Assembly: GCA_009760855.2 (NCBI GenBank)
Contig: WPIO01000005.1
Coordinates: 10,002,501-10,066,500, forward strand
Source: Cristatella mucedo
Taxonomy: Eukaryota > Bryozoa > Phylactolaemata > Cristatellidae
Direction: 5' to 3'
Length of the DNA: 64,000 bases
Under the pieces are notes generated by a model that was given only the letters and a program-made list of their open reading frames with translations, searched no databases and was not told the origin of the DNA. Position 1 is the first letter of the stretch; each line of letters opens with the position of its first letter. Of the stretch, positions 13,769 through 24,494 are shown piece after piece. The translations under genes were made by a program, and so were the position numbers.

Positions 13769-14992
13769 TCAAGGCTCGCTGTCCTTGGGACACCACAGAA
13801 AGGGCGACGCGGCGGCGGCAGGCCTGTGGGTCGGGAATCCAGTCTGCTCCTACAAAGCGGAAGCGCTAAGCGCTGGCGACCGGCACGCAGCCGCCGCCCG
13901 ACGAGGCGACTGCGGTCGCTAGAGGCGGAGAGAGCGGTTGGCTGCGTCCGCTCCAGAGCAGAGTGCGGCGGCCGCAGCTGCGGGGTACTTACGGCGAGCG
14001 TTTCGATGGCGACGCGCGACCTCGACGGCCGCGGCGGAAGGCGCAGGTTGTCAATGGTCAGAAAGCCGTCGCTGGTTAGCGTGCATGAGAGAGCGCTCGC
14101 GTCCAAGTCTTCCCACAGCAAGACCGGCCGCCATAGCTGGACGAGCCGCGTCGTGCCGCTTTTGTCTTTCATCTCTTGCTGCGCGTAGACTCGCAGTAGA
14201 CCCTCTGCAACGTACCTGGCGGCTCGCCACTGCGGCGTAGACTCGCAGTAGACCCTCTGCAACGTACCTGGCGGCTCGCCACTGCGGCGTAGACAGCTGC
14301 TGCTGCTGCCGCCGCTGCTGCTGCTGCTGCTGCTGCCGCTCCTTGGCGCCTCCGCCGCCCCGCTGGCGACCCAGCGCGCTGCTGCCGCCACCGCAGCAGC
14401 CGACGACGACTCGTCGCGGCGCGTACGTGAACGTGAACGGCGGCGGCGGCGGCGGCGGCGGCAGCAGCAGCAGCAGCGCTGGAGCGCGCGCGTCCTCGCC
14501 CGCGCGGCGGCGGCGGCTTACTTCGCGCCGACACTTTAATAGTGTCCTGTCTGAACGAGGCGACGTTAAACTGCACGTGGAACCAGCGTTCGTCCCGCGG
14601 ACCCTCGAGGTAGCACGCAGTCTCAGGCGGAGAGAACTCCTGCAGGCGAGAGTCGCTGTAAAGCGAAAGCTGAGGTCGCCGCCGGTCTCGCCCCTCGCCT
14701 CGCCGCCGGAGCGCGGTCGGCGCGCTGGAAGTGACGCGCGCGCTCAGAGCCGGCTTCGCCGCCGCCGCCGCCGCCGTCGCCGCCGCCCTCACCTCCAGTC
14801 GAACGTGGGCAGCAGCTCCAGCCTGTGGCGACACGTGCGGTATACTTGCCGGCGCCACCAGGTAAGCGCCGCGCGAGCCAGCTCGGGCCTGCGCCGGAGC
14901 AGCGACTCGTAGTGCTCGTAGAGACGGTCCGAGAAACCGCGCGGGTCTTTCGCTACGCTCAGGAGGCGCTGCGGCTGCGTTGGGCTGTCCAT
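13769..14992 (-). CDS. Small heat-shock-like protein with one alpha-crystallin domain (208 aa, 4 exons)
   Basis: Predicted molecular chaperone of the alpha-crystallin/small-HSP superfamily, probably cytosolic. Exons on the minus strand: 14992-14793 (start ATG; phase-2 donor gtgagg), 14655-14522 (acceptor tttacag; phase-1 donor gtaagc), 14204-13993 (acceptor gttgcag; phase-0 donor gtaagt) and 13849-13769 (acceptor tgtag; TGA). The total of 627 nt is in frame. Residues 1-66 are basic, Trp/Arg-rich and probably helical. The alpha-crystallin domain (about 92-165) shows FHVQFNVASFRQDTIKV, GLLRVYAQQE, LLWEDLDASAL and the DGFLTIDNLRLP end strand. The C-terminal tail is Ala/Pro-rich with no I-X-I motif. 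A gataaa element about 80 bp upstream could serve as a TATA box. The last exon is the least certain. The family is distinct from the four copies at 19-37 kb. Confidence 0.8.
14186..14289. repeat. 52-bp direct tandem duplication across the exon-3 splice acceptor
   Basis: Two perfect-looking copies of a 52-bp unit (14186-14237 and 14238-14289), each containing tagaccctctgcaacgtacc. On the coding (minus) strand each copy carries the acceptor gttgcag and the first bases of exon 3. The acceptor used by the gene model is at 14204/14205 and the decoy at 14256/14257. Confidence 0.9.
14295..14485. repeat. GC-rich triplet repeats (CTG/GCC/GGC) inside intron 2
   Basis: Runs of ctgctgctgctgctgctgcc at about 14298-14338 and (cgg)n followed by (cag)n at about 14437-14478. 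They create long open frames with Ala/Gly/Ser runs on both strands that are not genes. Another (ggc)n run overlaps the exon-1 start at 14990-15015. Confidence 0.9.
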
Positions 14993-15109
14993 GGCGGCGG
15001 CGGCGGCGGCGGCGTTCTCTGTCCGATGGCAGCCACCGGATCCTTGCTAGCCAGCCAACTGACTGACGGCGTCCACCCCCGCACCCGCTCGTCTTTATCC
15101 GGGGCATGA

Positions 15110-16045
15110 CGTTGCATCTCGCGCTTGACGAGAGTCAGCTGATGCAGCTGGCGGACGTCTAGTCGTTTCTCGAATGTTTGCTTCTAGCGAGGCGCGTTTC
15201 TCCGCATGTTCTTGACGCCTCGCGAATAAAAGTAAAAGCCCGGTTTCTTAAGATGAGAATTTTCTGTAAAGAATCTAGTTTCACTGGATTCGACTCCGTG
15301 ACCGCCGGATATGCGCACGGTCAGACTCCACGAGCAATTCAGTGCAGTAAAGCGGAAGGAGCAAGCGGCGCGCCGACAACGCATGCGCAACGCGCGGCAG
15401 AGCAGAGGCGAAGTCCTCTAGCAGATGAGCCGTACGGTCAGCCGACCAAAGTGATTCTCATTTGCTCTAGCATGCTGGCTTGAGCGCAATATTGTTTTTT
15501 TGCTTTTGCCTGCTTGCCTAAGCACGAAAAAGTCAATGTCGCGAACCGTTAGTCGTCCACTTTCTTGCATTTACACCCTGCTCATCCCGAGTGCCCAGAA
15601 AGACATTTTCTCTGTTAAGGCGCTTTAAAAAAACACCCGTTCGTAGCGTGTATTTCATCTGTAGGCAGCGGTTTATATTATTGATATCCAAGTGTATCTT
15701 GAGCTCTTCTCGCTTCAACACTCGCTGTCACCTTCACTGGCACCGCACGGCCAAACACCAGACCGGCTTAGACAAGAACACGACATCTGTGTTAATCCCT
15801 GCATTTGTGACGCCATATTTCGATATCTGTGAATTCTACTTCCGGTCCTCTTTCCACTTGCGAAATAGCTTGAATACGTACGGTTGGTGCAAAAATCTAC
15901 GCAGCTACTCTTGCTTGTCCGTCGAGTGCGTCGTGATTTCTTTCCGCACGATCGACTTCTCGCGGATCCGCGCTGACCCTCCATAAAGTGATGCATCGAA
16001 TTCTCAAGGCTGTGAATCTCTCTTATAGGTCGCTTTATTTTCTTG
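15110..16045. other. Intergenic, nothing recognised
   Basis: Open frames at 15178-15483 and 15591-16095 lie on opposite strands over the same DNA, with no recognisable motif. Probably old repeat sequence. Confidence 0.4.
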
Positions 16046-16049
16046 TACC

Positions 16050-16165
16050 AGTCGACCCCCAGTCTGTACAACTTGATAATCAGGCTGGGCATCATAGAAC
16101 CCTCTCGTTTGACTCAAAATGTTTAGCTGTGCCGCTAAACAACCTCGAATCCTTCCGGAGACGGA
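16050..16165 (+). mobile_element. LINE family 1 small fragment
   Basis: The order gggcatcatagaaccctctcg ... ttagctgtgcc ... cctcgaatccttccggagac parallels the family 1 block that reads caagcatcgtaccacccgcg ... cctcaaatcctttggagacg at 59306-59382. Heavily diverged. Confidence 0.5.
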
Positions 16166-16439
16166 GCCGTTAGCTCACATAGTCGTGTAGCTAGAATTCA
16201 ATCCCGAATCATGTCGTAACAGCCTCCGACTTGATATTGATATTGACATTTTAGATTGGCAAACCACTGTTTCCTAAAAAATTCTCAGACTTTTCCTCAC
16301 GAATCTTCTTTTGTGTGTTTATTCGTGCTGCCGCTGTGCACGTTGTCACTAACTAATCGACTTCATGCTTCCTATGCAGCAATCTGTGAAGTATCAAGTA
16401 GCAAGAGATTCTTTTCTCTTAAAGTAAAGAGTAAAGCTT

Positions 16440-16880
16440 GCTTTTAGGTCCCTTCATTCTCTGGCTCCAGCCTACCTATCAGACTGCCACTCCCCCACCG
16501 GGCGAAGAATCGTACAACTCGTTATTCTGACTAGAATCGTTTAGCTATACCTCCTAAGAACCTCAAAACCGCTGGAGACCGTGCGTTTAGTTCCTATGCC
16601 CCAAAGCCTCGAACTCACTACCGATGTACGTCACAACATCCCCTGACATGACGATATTTAAAAATAAGCTTAAGACGCACCTGTTTATAACAGCATTTTG
16701 TAGGTCTTTGTGATTCGTTCTTGGTGTGCAGGTACCTGCTTACATTATGCCTGCTACTTGTTACCACCAAACATTTTACCTCCAAACATTTGGTAATGCT
16801 TTATATACAGCATCTGTAAAGTGCCTAAAGAGATTTAGTTCTCTGAGGAAATGTAAATGCATTATTATTATTATTATTTT
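16440..16880 (+). mobile_element. LINE family 1 3' end with (ATT)n tail
   Basis: Covers the C-terminal ORF2 segment (gtcccttcattctctggctcc, cccccaccgggcgaagaatc), the motif tatgccccaaagcctcgaac, the cacctgtttataacagcatt segment and the 3' tail aaagtgcctaaagag, then agttctctgagg, ending in (att)n at about 16861-16879. 5'-truncated and non-functional. Confidence 0.8.
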
Positions 16881-17219
16881 TATGGGTGATTCAACAGCCT
16901 CATTTATAAAAGTGCTTTCACGGCCATCACCCCACCTTCCAATGCTGGCTGGAGGAAATAAAAGGTGATCTTCTGCAAGACTACAACCTGCCACCCGGTT
17001 CATTAATTTCGAGCATCCTAGGCGAAATACTAGGGGTGGGGTAATACAAAAATGTCTTATTATTGTTTCATTATTAATAGCCCAGAAAATGGTTACCAAG
17101 GTACTGTGGTTTTTACGACCCCAGATTGCTACACCTGGTCACCTGGTCGTATAGATCCTTGGTTTGTTTCATGTACTAGATTATGTACAGGTATGAGCAA
17201 GCAAAGCATGCAGAAAATT

Positions 17220-17223
<4 letters not shown>

Positions 17224-17275
<52 letters not shown>
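17224..17275. repeat. (CT)n microsatellite
   Basis: Uninterrupted dinucleotide tract of about 26 units. Confidence 0.97.
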
Positions 17276-17277
<2 letters not shown>

Positions 17278-17279
17278 CA

Positions 17280-18490
17280 GGGCTGCAATTGATTGCTGTG
17301 CACGGTCTGAGATTATGTGCATGCATTGGGCGACTTCTGGTCATTTTGCTGCGGATTGCAGTGCAGTGTGTATTTGCCCGGGTCATTGCAGTCGATTGCA
17401 GTGCATTTTCTGAGAGAACGCATGCACAACGGCACGAAATATCTCCAATGAACCTTAAAATAAGTTTGGAATTATGTGTAATATAAGTTAGAGCTTCATA
17501 TAGCTAATTTTGAATTGCTTGGCGGTGGATTCAAGTAGACTGTGGTATTGGTCCAGGTAATTTCACGCGATAACGTAGAATTGGCCGAGATGGTGAACGC
17601 ACAATTTCTTGAATTCATGTGGTTTTCAACTTGAGGCAGTACGCTTTAGTATGCAGTAAAAATTGGATCTCACGCTAGCTTTTGCACGACACTTTGTATC
17701 GAATTAAAGTGGATGGAGTATTTTCGAAAGTCGTTGCGGTCATTTGCGTTGCATTACGCGAAAACGCAAAGTAAGGACTCTATCGCAAAAATTTGTGAGT
17801 GTACACCGTGGACAAAGTCTTTACTGCAATATGCAATAAAATATAAAGCTTCTCGAATAGAATTTTCCTTCACGGTAGATTTTGGAGAATTTCTGTCATT
17901 TATGGTGTATTGTTCTGTATTGTAGTGAATTCGGGGTAGATTTTAGTGGATTTTGGTTGACCACTGTCATTCGCGTTAGAATGTGGGCGAGACGCTTCAC
18001 GAAATTGTGCGGGCACACTTATACAATAGCAATTTGTAGCATGCAATTCTATTTAAAGCATGGGGCAACCGATTTCCCCGGATTTTAGGTGGATTGAAGT
18101 AAATTGTGACGGAGTATATTGCATTATGACAATAGCCAGCGTCTTTACACCACGTTTGTCTAAGAACGCGAGAGCACAAAGGCATACAATTCGGTAAATA
18201 TATTAAATGACGGTGTGCTGTAATATTCACTAGAAATCGGAGCTTCGCTCTATCGAGATTTGGTCAAGTTTTGTTTAAGCGTTGCAGCTTGCTCTAATTC
18301 CTTCCTTCCACATAGTGAGCTAGTCATTTTCCTGTTGCTCAGCTGTGCACGGAAAAGTGCATGCTACCAACTAGGGGCCAACTATTCAGGCTCTGCACAA
18401 ACCATGCGTAGTAATAACCAGAGAGGGTTTGTACCTATTTTCTAGGCTGTTACCAATACAAACAACAGGATGTTTTAAAAGCATCCCGCC
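17280..18490. other. Intergenic, AT-rich and weakly repetitive
   Basis: Loose recurrence of phrases such as gattgcagtgca (17352-17410), then gtagatttt and gtggattttgg (17875-17965). This may be an old decayed satellite. No gene seen. Confidence 0.4.
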
Positions 18491-18499
18491 AGTAGGTCT

Positions 18500-18620
18500 T
18501 TAGCTAAGGGATCAGATGCTCGAACTTAACGATCGCGAGGTCGAGGGTTCGGGTTCTACGGTCTTCTATCGTCTTTTATTTCGTCCACCAGTAATGGACC
18601 GATCTAGTCACTTAGGAAAG
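18500..18620 (+). mobile_element. Diverged tRNA-derived SINE
   Basis: Has tagctaagggatcagatgct (A-box region), then cgaggtcgagggttcgggtt (B-box region) followed by a body of ctatcgtcttttatttcg. The head matches the S1/S2 layout and the body is too diverged to place. Confidence 0.5.
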
Positions 18621-18624
18621 ATCT

Positions 18625-19080
18625 AAAGGATCAGTTCTTCGTCGACTGGGAAAAGAAGGCTGCTACAACAACGTAAAGATTTGACAGACATCCAGGCAAT
18701 AGTCATGTCTTCGCAGACTAAGTGAACACGGTCAAGTGAATTGATATGCACTATTTGAGGTCGCCTACCCATAACATGTATAATATTTGTCGCTTGGCAG
18801 TAAACCTACACTACAAAACGGACTCATTTATGTATGCACCTCGCCAAAATTACATATACGCGTATTATTAAATATTGTAAGCGACGTTTTTTAAGCTCAA
18901 TGCCGAGTTCTGAAAGCACAAATGCCTCGACAGTTTAATAATTCCTTACACGCAAAAGTCAGAAATATTCATCGGTCGAACGCTGCTGAAGTTGCGAGAT
19001 CGATTCCGATGATCGGTAGTGCTATAAGTTCTTTAGGTAAGTCACCTAACACCGTCGCCTGTGCCAGGCAGTTCTGATTC
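18625..19080. other. Intergenic sequence outside the outer edge of inverted arm 1
   Basis: Does not match the sequence beyond the end of arm 2, so it marks the outer breakpoint. No gene is seen. Confidence 0.5.
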
Positions 19081-19236
19081 GAAAAGAAACAGTGCATCCA
19101 AAATCTAGTACGTACAGCTGGCGACGCTTGCCACGCTCGTGCGACCGAATCACCGGTCGCCGTTTGAGACTTTAACGCTAAGTTCTGCCGCCGCCGACCG
19201 CTGGCGCCGGCTCGGAGCGCCCGCCAGCACGAAGCT

Positions 19237-20563
19237 TTACGGTGAGCTCGCTCGGCCAGTGTCGATCGGAGGAGCGGCCCGCGCGCCATCGGCGGGTCCT
19301 TGCACCGTCGCACTGACCGCAGACGACGCTGCCTTCGCCGCCGCGCCGCGCCCGCTCGCGGCGGTTCGGGGCTCGGCCTCGCCTTGACAGACGAAAGGCG
19401 CCTTTACGACGACGAGACGTCCGCTTTGAATGTGCACTCGCACGTTCCGCGCATCGACGCCGGTCGGCAGCGCAAAGTCCTTGCTAAACGCGTAGGTCGT
19501 CACCACGCCGTCGCCACGCTCCTCGCGCGCACCGCTGATGCGCACCGTGTTGTCCTTCGTCTCCGCTTTCACCTCGCACGGCAGGAAACCGGGCAGCGGA
19601 AAGGCAACGACGTAGTTCAGCGTCGAAGCACCCAGCCCGACGCTCGGCGTCGCCATGTCGCCGAGCGGCGCAGCCGCGTCTGTCTTCGCAGCCGCCGCGG
19701 CGAGCGGCTGCCTTGGCGTATTCTCCGCGTGCGTACAATCGGAGAACGCGTGCTCCTGGGCGGGCGGTACGCGAGCGTGAGACGAGCGCGAGGCGCCTGC
19801 GAACGCGAGGCTGCGGCCGCGCGCGGCGTGCTGCTCGTTTCCGCACTCCGGAGTGCAGCGTGTTCCTTCATGGGTCACAGACTCCCAGCAGCCGCTGCTG
19901 CGGTTCGGGGCGAAAGGAAGCTCCAAGCGCTGCTCAGTCACGTGGCTCTGCAGAGGACTTCCGTCGTCGCGGGCGTCGAGCTCGTTCCTGGCCAGTGAGC
20001 TTTGCGCCTGCTTACCTGCAGACGGTAGAGATCAAATAGACCTCAGAGTGCACGAGTGCGTGCTGCGGCGCTAGAGGCGGAGGGGACTCGGCGCAGAAGG
20101 CCTGCTTCGCCGGCGCTCTAACCGTCGCTCAGCGGCTGCACGGCTCACCTTGTGCGCTCGCGTCCCAGTCAGAGCGCTCATGCAATTTCGGAAGAGTCTG
20201 TGCAACCTCCTTATACCTCCAGTCGAGCGGCGAGGGCGAGTGATCGAACTCGTCACCTTCCTGGCTTTTGCCGTCGTGGGCGACGCCCAGCTGGTTTAGG
20301 CCGTCGCTGTCGTAGCGTCGGTAGTTCAAGCGGCTGTAGTCGTCAGCCCGGTAGCTGAAACCCTCGTAGTCGTGACGCTGGCGGAACAAGCTTTCGAATT
20401 CTTCGTCCGCGCTGTCATAACCGTTGAAGTCGGAGCGGCTGTCGTGCCAGATGTTGAAGCTTCGGTACTCGTCGCCGTCGGTGTGAAAGCCGAGACCGCC
20501 GCTCATGCCGCAGTATCTGGAAAAGCCGTCTTCTGCGAAGGGTACTCTGGATGCCTGCTGCAT
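19237..20563 (-). CDS. Large small-HSP paralogue, copy A (397 aa, intron 2 lost; altered 5' and 3' ends)
   Basis: Same family as copies B-D; see copy D for domains. Exon 1 is 20563-20149 and begins at an internal ATG, because the upstream ATG used by the other copies is ACG here, so the protein lacks two residues. Exon 2 starts at 20015 (acceptor ctgcag). Relative to D, 24 bp are missing: the last two codons of exon 2 plus 18 bases of intron 2 including the gtgagc donor. The remaining 66 bases of intron 2 stay in frame, so exons 2 and 3 fuse into one exon, 20015-19237. This adds 22 residues (reading AARGRSLAFAGASRSS and onward). The aataaa found after copies B and C reads aatcag here. The alpha-crystallin domain (VVAFPLPGF, NTVRISGAREE, GVDARNVRVHIQSGRLVVV) is intact. 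It may be a still-coding variant or an early pseudogene. Confidence 0.8.
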
Positions 20564-20654
20564 TGCCGTGATAGAAGAATTATTCCTGTCCCAGTCGAAA
20601 TCCTGAAGGCTGCTTCGTGCTATTCCGATTCGACCCGACCGTGCTCTGACGGTG

Positions 20655-20690
20655 CTGCTCTATATAGAGGGCGAGATAGTTCGCGAAGCC
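20655..20690 (-). promoter_or_regulatory. TATA box and heat-shock element of copy A
   Basis: Plus-strand ctatatagag (20660-20669) is a palindromic TATA box about 95-105 bp before the start codon. The HSE core gttcgcgaag (20679-20688; nTTCnnGAAn) lies directly upstream of it, as in the other copies. Confidence 0.75.
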
Positions 20691-21512
20691 TCGAGTTCGC
20701 ACGCACTTTGGAACTCCTTGTGACCTCTGTTATATCTGTGCTACTTTTATACATTTTAGCTATGATGACGTTGTAAAAATCCAATAAGTCTTTTCGTAAC
20801 ATTAAATTTTCTTTCTGCATTATCTTTATAGCAAACCTAACTTGACCGTTATCGCCAACTTCCGGAAATTCAACCGACGAGTTGGCATTTCTTTAAAGTG
20901 CCTGTGGACACTTTGCTATGATCTGATAGGAAGCAATTGAATACTCCCAGAAAAATGCCTAAGAATTAGTATCGGACTCAAGCGTTACCAGGTATCACCG
21001 GTTTGGAGATGACTTCCTTTACGTTGCAAGTCTTGCGGTCGTACTGAGCGCTCCTGTTTGTGGGCAACGATTGTCTCAGTGCCGATTGTGCTAGTTTCTT
21101 CAAGTCTTCCATACCGAATGAAGACAGATGAATCAGCACGTCAAATACGAGGAGTAACGGTTTTCCTGATAACGGAAGTTACCTGAGCTATTCCAACGAA
21201 CGACTTGAATTTGAAGAAGTAACTACATGATCCTCATAGCAGCACGGAAGTCATGGTGTCCTTCGTTGTTATTAATCTTATGCAGATTAAAAGTATCAAT
21301 CTTTTGCTTCTACACGAAATAAGAGATACTGTGGCCAAGAGCAAGAAAAAGCGACGCAATTTCAGTGCTCTATTTTGACGATGCAAAGCCACGTGATTAC
21401 GACCAATGAGCTTGAAATGTGAACCTAAGTTTTTAGCCATCACTTTAGCGGCTCAATTAGAACTGAGCAACGCTTGTGGAGTAACCGTGCCGTTTAAAAT
21501 TAATTACGCAAG

Positions 21513-21690
21513 TCGAGATAAATTGGCTAGCCCCGTGGATAAGGTGCTCGCTTTTGACAACCGAGGTCAAGGTATATGTAGCGGACGACCGGCGCGGCTT
21601 GCCGGAGCCCCGCGGCATTAGTGAAGCACCGAAATAAAAAATTAAGTTCTCTCAGAATGCTATACCGACGAGTCGCGTTGAAATCCCGCT
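21513..21690 (+). mobile_element. SINE family S2, arm 1 copy
   Basis: tRNA-like head ggctagccccgtggataagg with gctcgcttttgacaaccgag, a diverged middle, and the S2/LINE-type tail gaagcaccgaaata then aagttctctcagaatgctat. Its partner in arm 2 is 34991-35168 (-). Confidence 0.65.
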
Positions 21691-22315
21691 ACTATATAGG
21701 GCTGTGCCGTGGTCGTAGTCTCTCTGTTGGACTCGTGGTCCGCCTGTCAATGACTTTTTGCGCTCAGCGTGAGCTGCTTTGAGCCGTTAAACGAAGCTGC
21801 TTGACTTCAACTGTCACTGTGGCCAACATATTCTGGCCATTGTTAGACCTTTTTCTTATACGGTATCGTTATTAGTGCTGCGCGAAGACAATACCGAGTG
21901 CCGACTCTTTGACTTTAGCGTATTGCAAGCTTCAGGCCTTTGCACTTTGCACGCGTTGAAACGAAACCAACCCAGTAACAGTCGCACGGGCATGATGGTG
22001 GCGCATGCTGCAAAACTAAAAAGAACGCGAGCACATGAAACGGCGGACACTTAGTTAGAACGACGAGGGTTGTCATTTAAAATCGCGACGACTAATTTAA
22101 GCGTTCATGATAGGAACGGCAGAAGTGAACCACTTTATGAGCTCAGCGTTGACTGCTTAAAGAGAAACTAAATAACAGAGGATCTCATAGAGGCATTAGG
22201 GGCACGTGAAAGGCTACGAGCATAGTTCTCAGTGAAAGCTTGTTATCAAATCATTTCAAAGCTTTGTAGCTATATTCACACTTCAGCGTGTCTTGTAATA
22301 CTCAATAGCGTCTCG

Positions 22316-22349
22316 AAAGAGAGAGAGAGAGAGAGACAGGGAGTGAGTA

Positions 22350-22396
<47 letters not shown>
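22316..22396. repeat. (GA)n microsatellite, arm 1
   Basis: Two (ga)n tracts separated by cagggagtgagtagagagtg. The mirror copy with the same interruption is at about 34285-34365. Confidence 0.95.
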
Positions 22397-22401
<5 letters not shown>

Positions 22402-22837
22402 GACAGGTGTACACAGAGAAAGTGGCAATACCGATTAATTTGTAAGTTCTCCGAGAGCTTCTGCGTAGTATTTACGTAGTACCTTCAGCGAAATCAGTTA
22501 AATGCCACGAATAAAAAATCACTGCTACAGTAAGACGTGCAGCTAATTGTTAAGGAAAACCAAACCAATTTATGGGCACTGTGCGTTTGCTGGAAGGAGG
22601 CATATAAAAAGGACAATGAAACTATGCATACAATCAGCTCACAGACGAATACGAAAAAACGTTTTGCGGAACCAGTAAATGCTGCGAATATCAAATTTCT
22701 ATAAATCTTCCTTTTAAAAGTAGTCTAATCATTGATTGGCAAAAGAATTGCAATGATTTATATCAAAGCAGCGAGATGCGACGGATTGGGCCTGCATAAC
22801 TGAAGCGGCATCTGCCCGAAATATAGGTAGCGTAATG

Positions 22838-22955
22838 CAATGTATCTCCGGCTGTAAATCAACAAAGCCACAAAGACTATGTGGATGTCACGCAGGAGAG
22901 TTTTGCGTAGTGCACTCACATCCTAAGCGGCTTTCGGTAGGTATCCTGTTCCGGC
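22838..22955 (-). mobile_element. LINE family 2 3'-end fragment, arm 1
   Basis: Plus-strand aatgtatctccggctgtaaa through cctaagcggctttcggtagg matches the family 2 3' ends at 41645 and 39670. Only about 120 bp remain. The arm 2 partner is about 33726-33843 (+). Confidence 0.7.
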
Positions 22956-22959
22956 GCGA

Positions 22960-23700
22960 ACTTTAACATGACGACCACGTGAGCTCCAAAGTGACGTATG
23001 CATGTTTGCAGCTGCATATCAATGCTAAAATTCGGGCATTCTTGCACAGATAATACTGCATTTAAATTAGTTCGACGCATCACTGATGTTCAAGCTCAAC
23101 CTCTGTAGGTCAGTGTATGCTGGTGTTCTGGCATGCGGAATCAATCGCCTGAAGTTGGTACAAACCTGTGCACCTAGACGTTTCTGTCGCGACCGGTGCA
23201 GTTGCTGCGTTACACCACTTCCGGCTGACCTTTAGTGGCTTACAACGAAGCAGCGTAAAGACTGAGCGGTGGTTTCGCTCAAGTTTAGGCCCCTTAATTG
23301 TTTGGCCCAGGCATACCAATCACAGTTACTTCCGTGCCCGGCAGTGCATTGTACCATGCACTGTTCTCTCGCTCAGCTATGGCTCGAACGTACCTCAAAT
23401 CGTAATAGGCCATGTCTACGTCGCTAACGTCGCGGCATCCCACGGTTTGCCATTTACAATAAAGCCTCGTCCGCACGTGTTTCTCGCGGCATAGTCTGGG
23501 TCTTGTGGATCATTCTTTGTGTGCATATGCGTGCCGACAGTATGCATCTTACCACAAACCGTGTGGCAACGTCGCTATTGATCACGTTCGACAGTGTACC
23601 GTGCGATCAGGTTTCCTTGACGCCGCAAAGCTAGCGCCTAGAAATAGGGTTACTTTCTCACGGTGCTATGCTGGCTCATTAATTTTAATGTTAATAATAT
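22960..23700 (+). mobile_element. LINE family 1 fragment, arm 1 (highly decayed)
   Basis: Follows the family 1 order: the cgcatcactgatgttcaag region, a gaatcaatcgcctgaag remnant of caatcaggcgatt, acaccacttccggctgacct (family: cgccacttctcgccgacctg), ccaggcataccaatcac, acgtacctcaaatcgtaata and catatgcgtgccgacagtat. The arm 2 partner is about 32981-33721 (-). Confidence 0.65.
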
Positions 23701-24494
23701 TTTTGAACGTGAAATTTATTATGAAGCACCATTGCCGGTCACCGAAGACGGCGTCATTCTTGCATTTTGGGGCCGCGTCAGTTAGTAGTAACGTATTGTT
23801 CGCAATTATTGGCGGGGCAGGCCGTTAATAATCTGACGGACAGAGTTCGAATTGTTAAGCGATTATTTTTAATCTGTGTTCCGTAAAGACGGCAATCTTG
23901 ACAGTTTGACGTTCAATAATGAATAGTTAATAACGAATTATTTTATCTGACAGCGGTATGCTAACTTATTGTACCGTTATTATCATTATTATTATTATTA
24001 GACCACTTTAAGTTTATCATCACGCTCTCTCGCAGATCTCCGACTACAGAAGTTGTCATAGTTACAGCTGATGCTGTTATTATTACGTGCTGCGAGCATT
24101 TAAAACCGGTGCACGGCGTGATTTGGCTACGGCACGTTAAAAGAATTATTAGCGAGGATTTCAAGTTAACATCCCATTAAGACGGATGTCTTGAAAGTTT
24201 AGTCGGTAGAGAAAATGAACGGTAACCCGAAGAATACTGGTCATCTATGGAGGAAGGTAACGGGGCTATAGATTTTTAAGCTGAGCGTGCTGATGGCAAG
24301 AGATAATTGCGAGCTAAAGAACGCTCGTGGTTTTATTCGAAAAGAAACGGCGCATCCAAAAACTAGTGCGTACAGCTGGCGACGCTTGCCGTGCTCGTGC
24401 GACCGAATCGCCGGTCGCCGTTCGAGACTTTCACGTTAAGTTCTGCCGCCGCCGACCGCTGGCGCCGGCTCGGAGCGCCCGCCAGCACGAAGCT

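Larger units (their letters stand above)
20691..24330. other. Spacer between heat-shock genes A and B
   Basis: No host gene is seen. It contains a SINE at 21513-21690, a (GA)n tract at about 22316-22396, a LINE family 2 3' end at 22838-22955 (-) and an old LINE family 1 piece at 22960-23700 (+). Open frames here (for example 23168-23494) are decayed LINE sequence. Everything recurs inverted at 32.2-36.0 kb. Confidence 0.7.

Noticed and set aside
13413-13796. 127-codon minus-strand frame after the small-HSP gene
   Set aside because: It overlaps the last exon in another frame, and the phase-0 acceptor at 13850 leads to a stop at 13769. It has no motif of its own.
14169-15107. 312-codon minus-strand frame with Ala and Arg runs
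   Set aside because: It runs through introns 1 and 2 of the small-HSP gene and over triplet repeats. The spliced model in another frame gives a clean alpha-crystallin domain.
23168-23494. 108-codon frame conserved in both arms (also 33187-33513)
   Set aside because: It is conserved only because the arms are copies; the sequence aligns with the LINE family 1 C-terminal region in a non-native frame.
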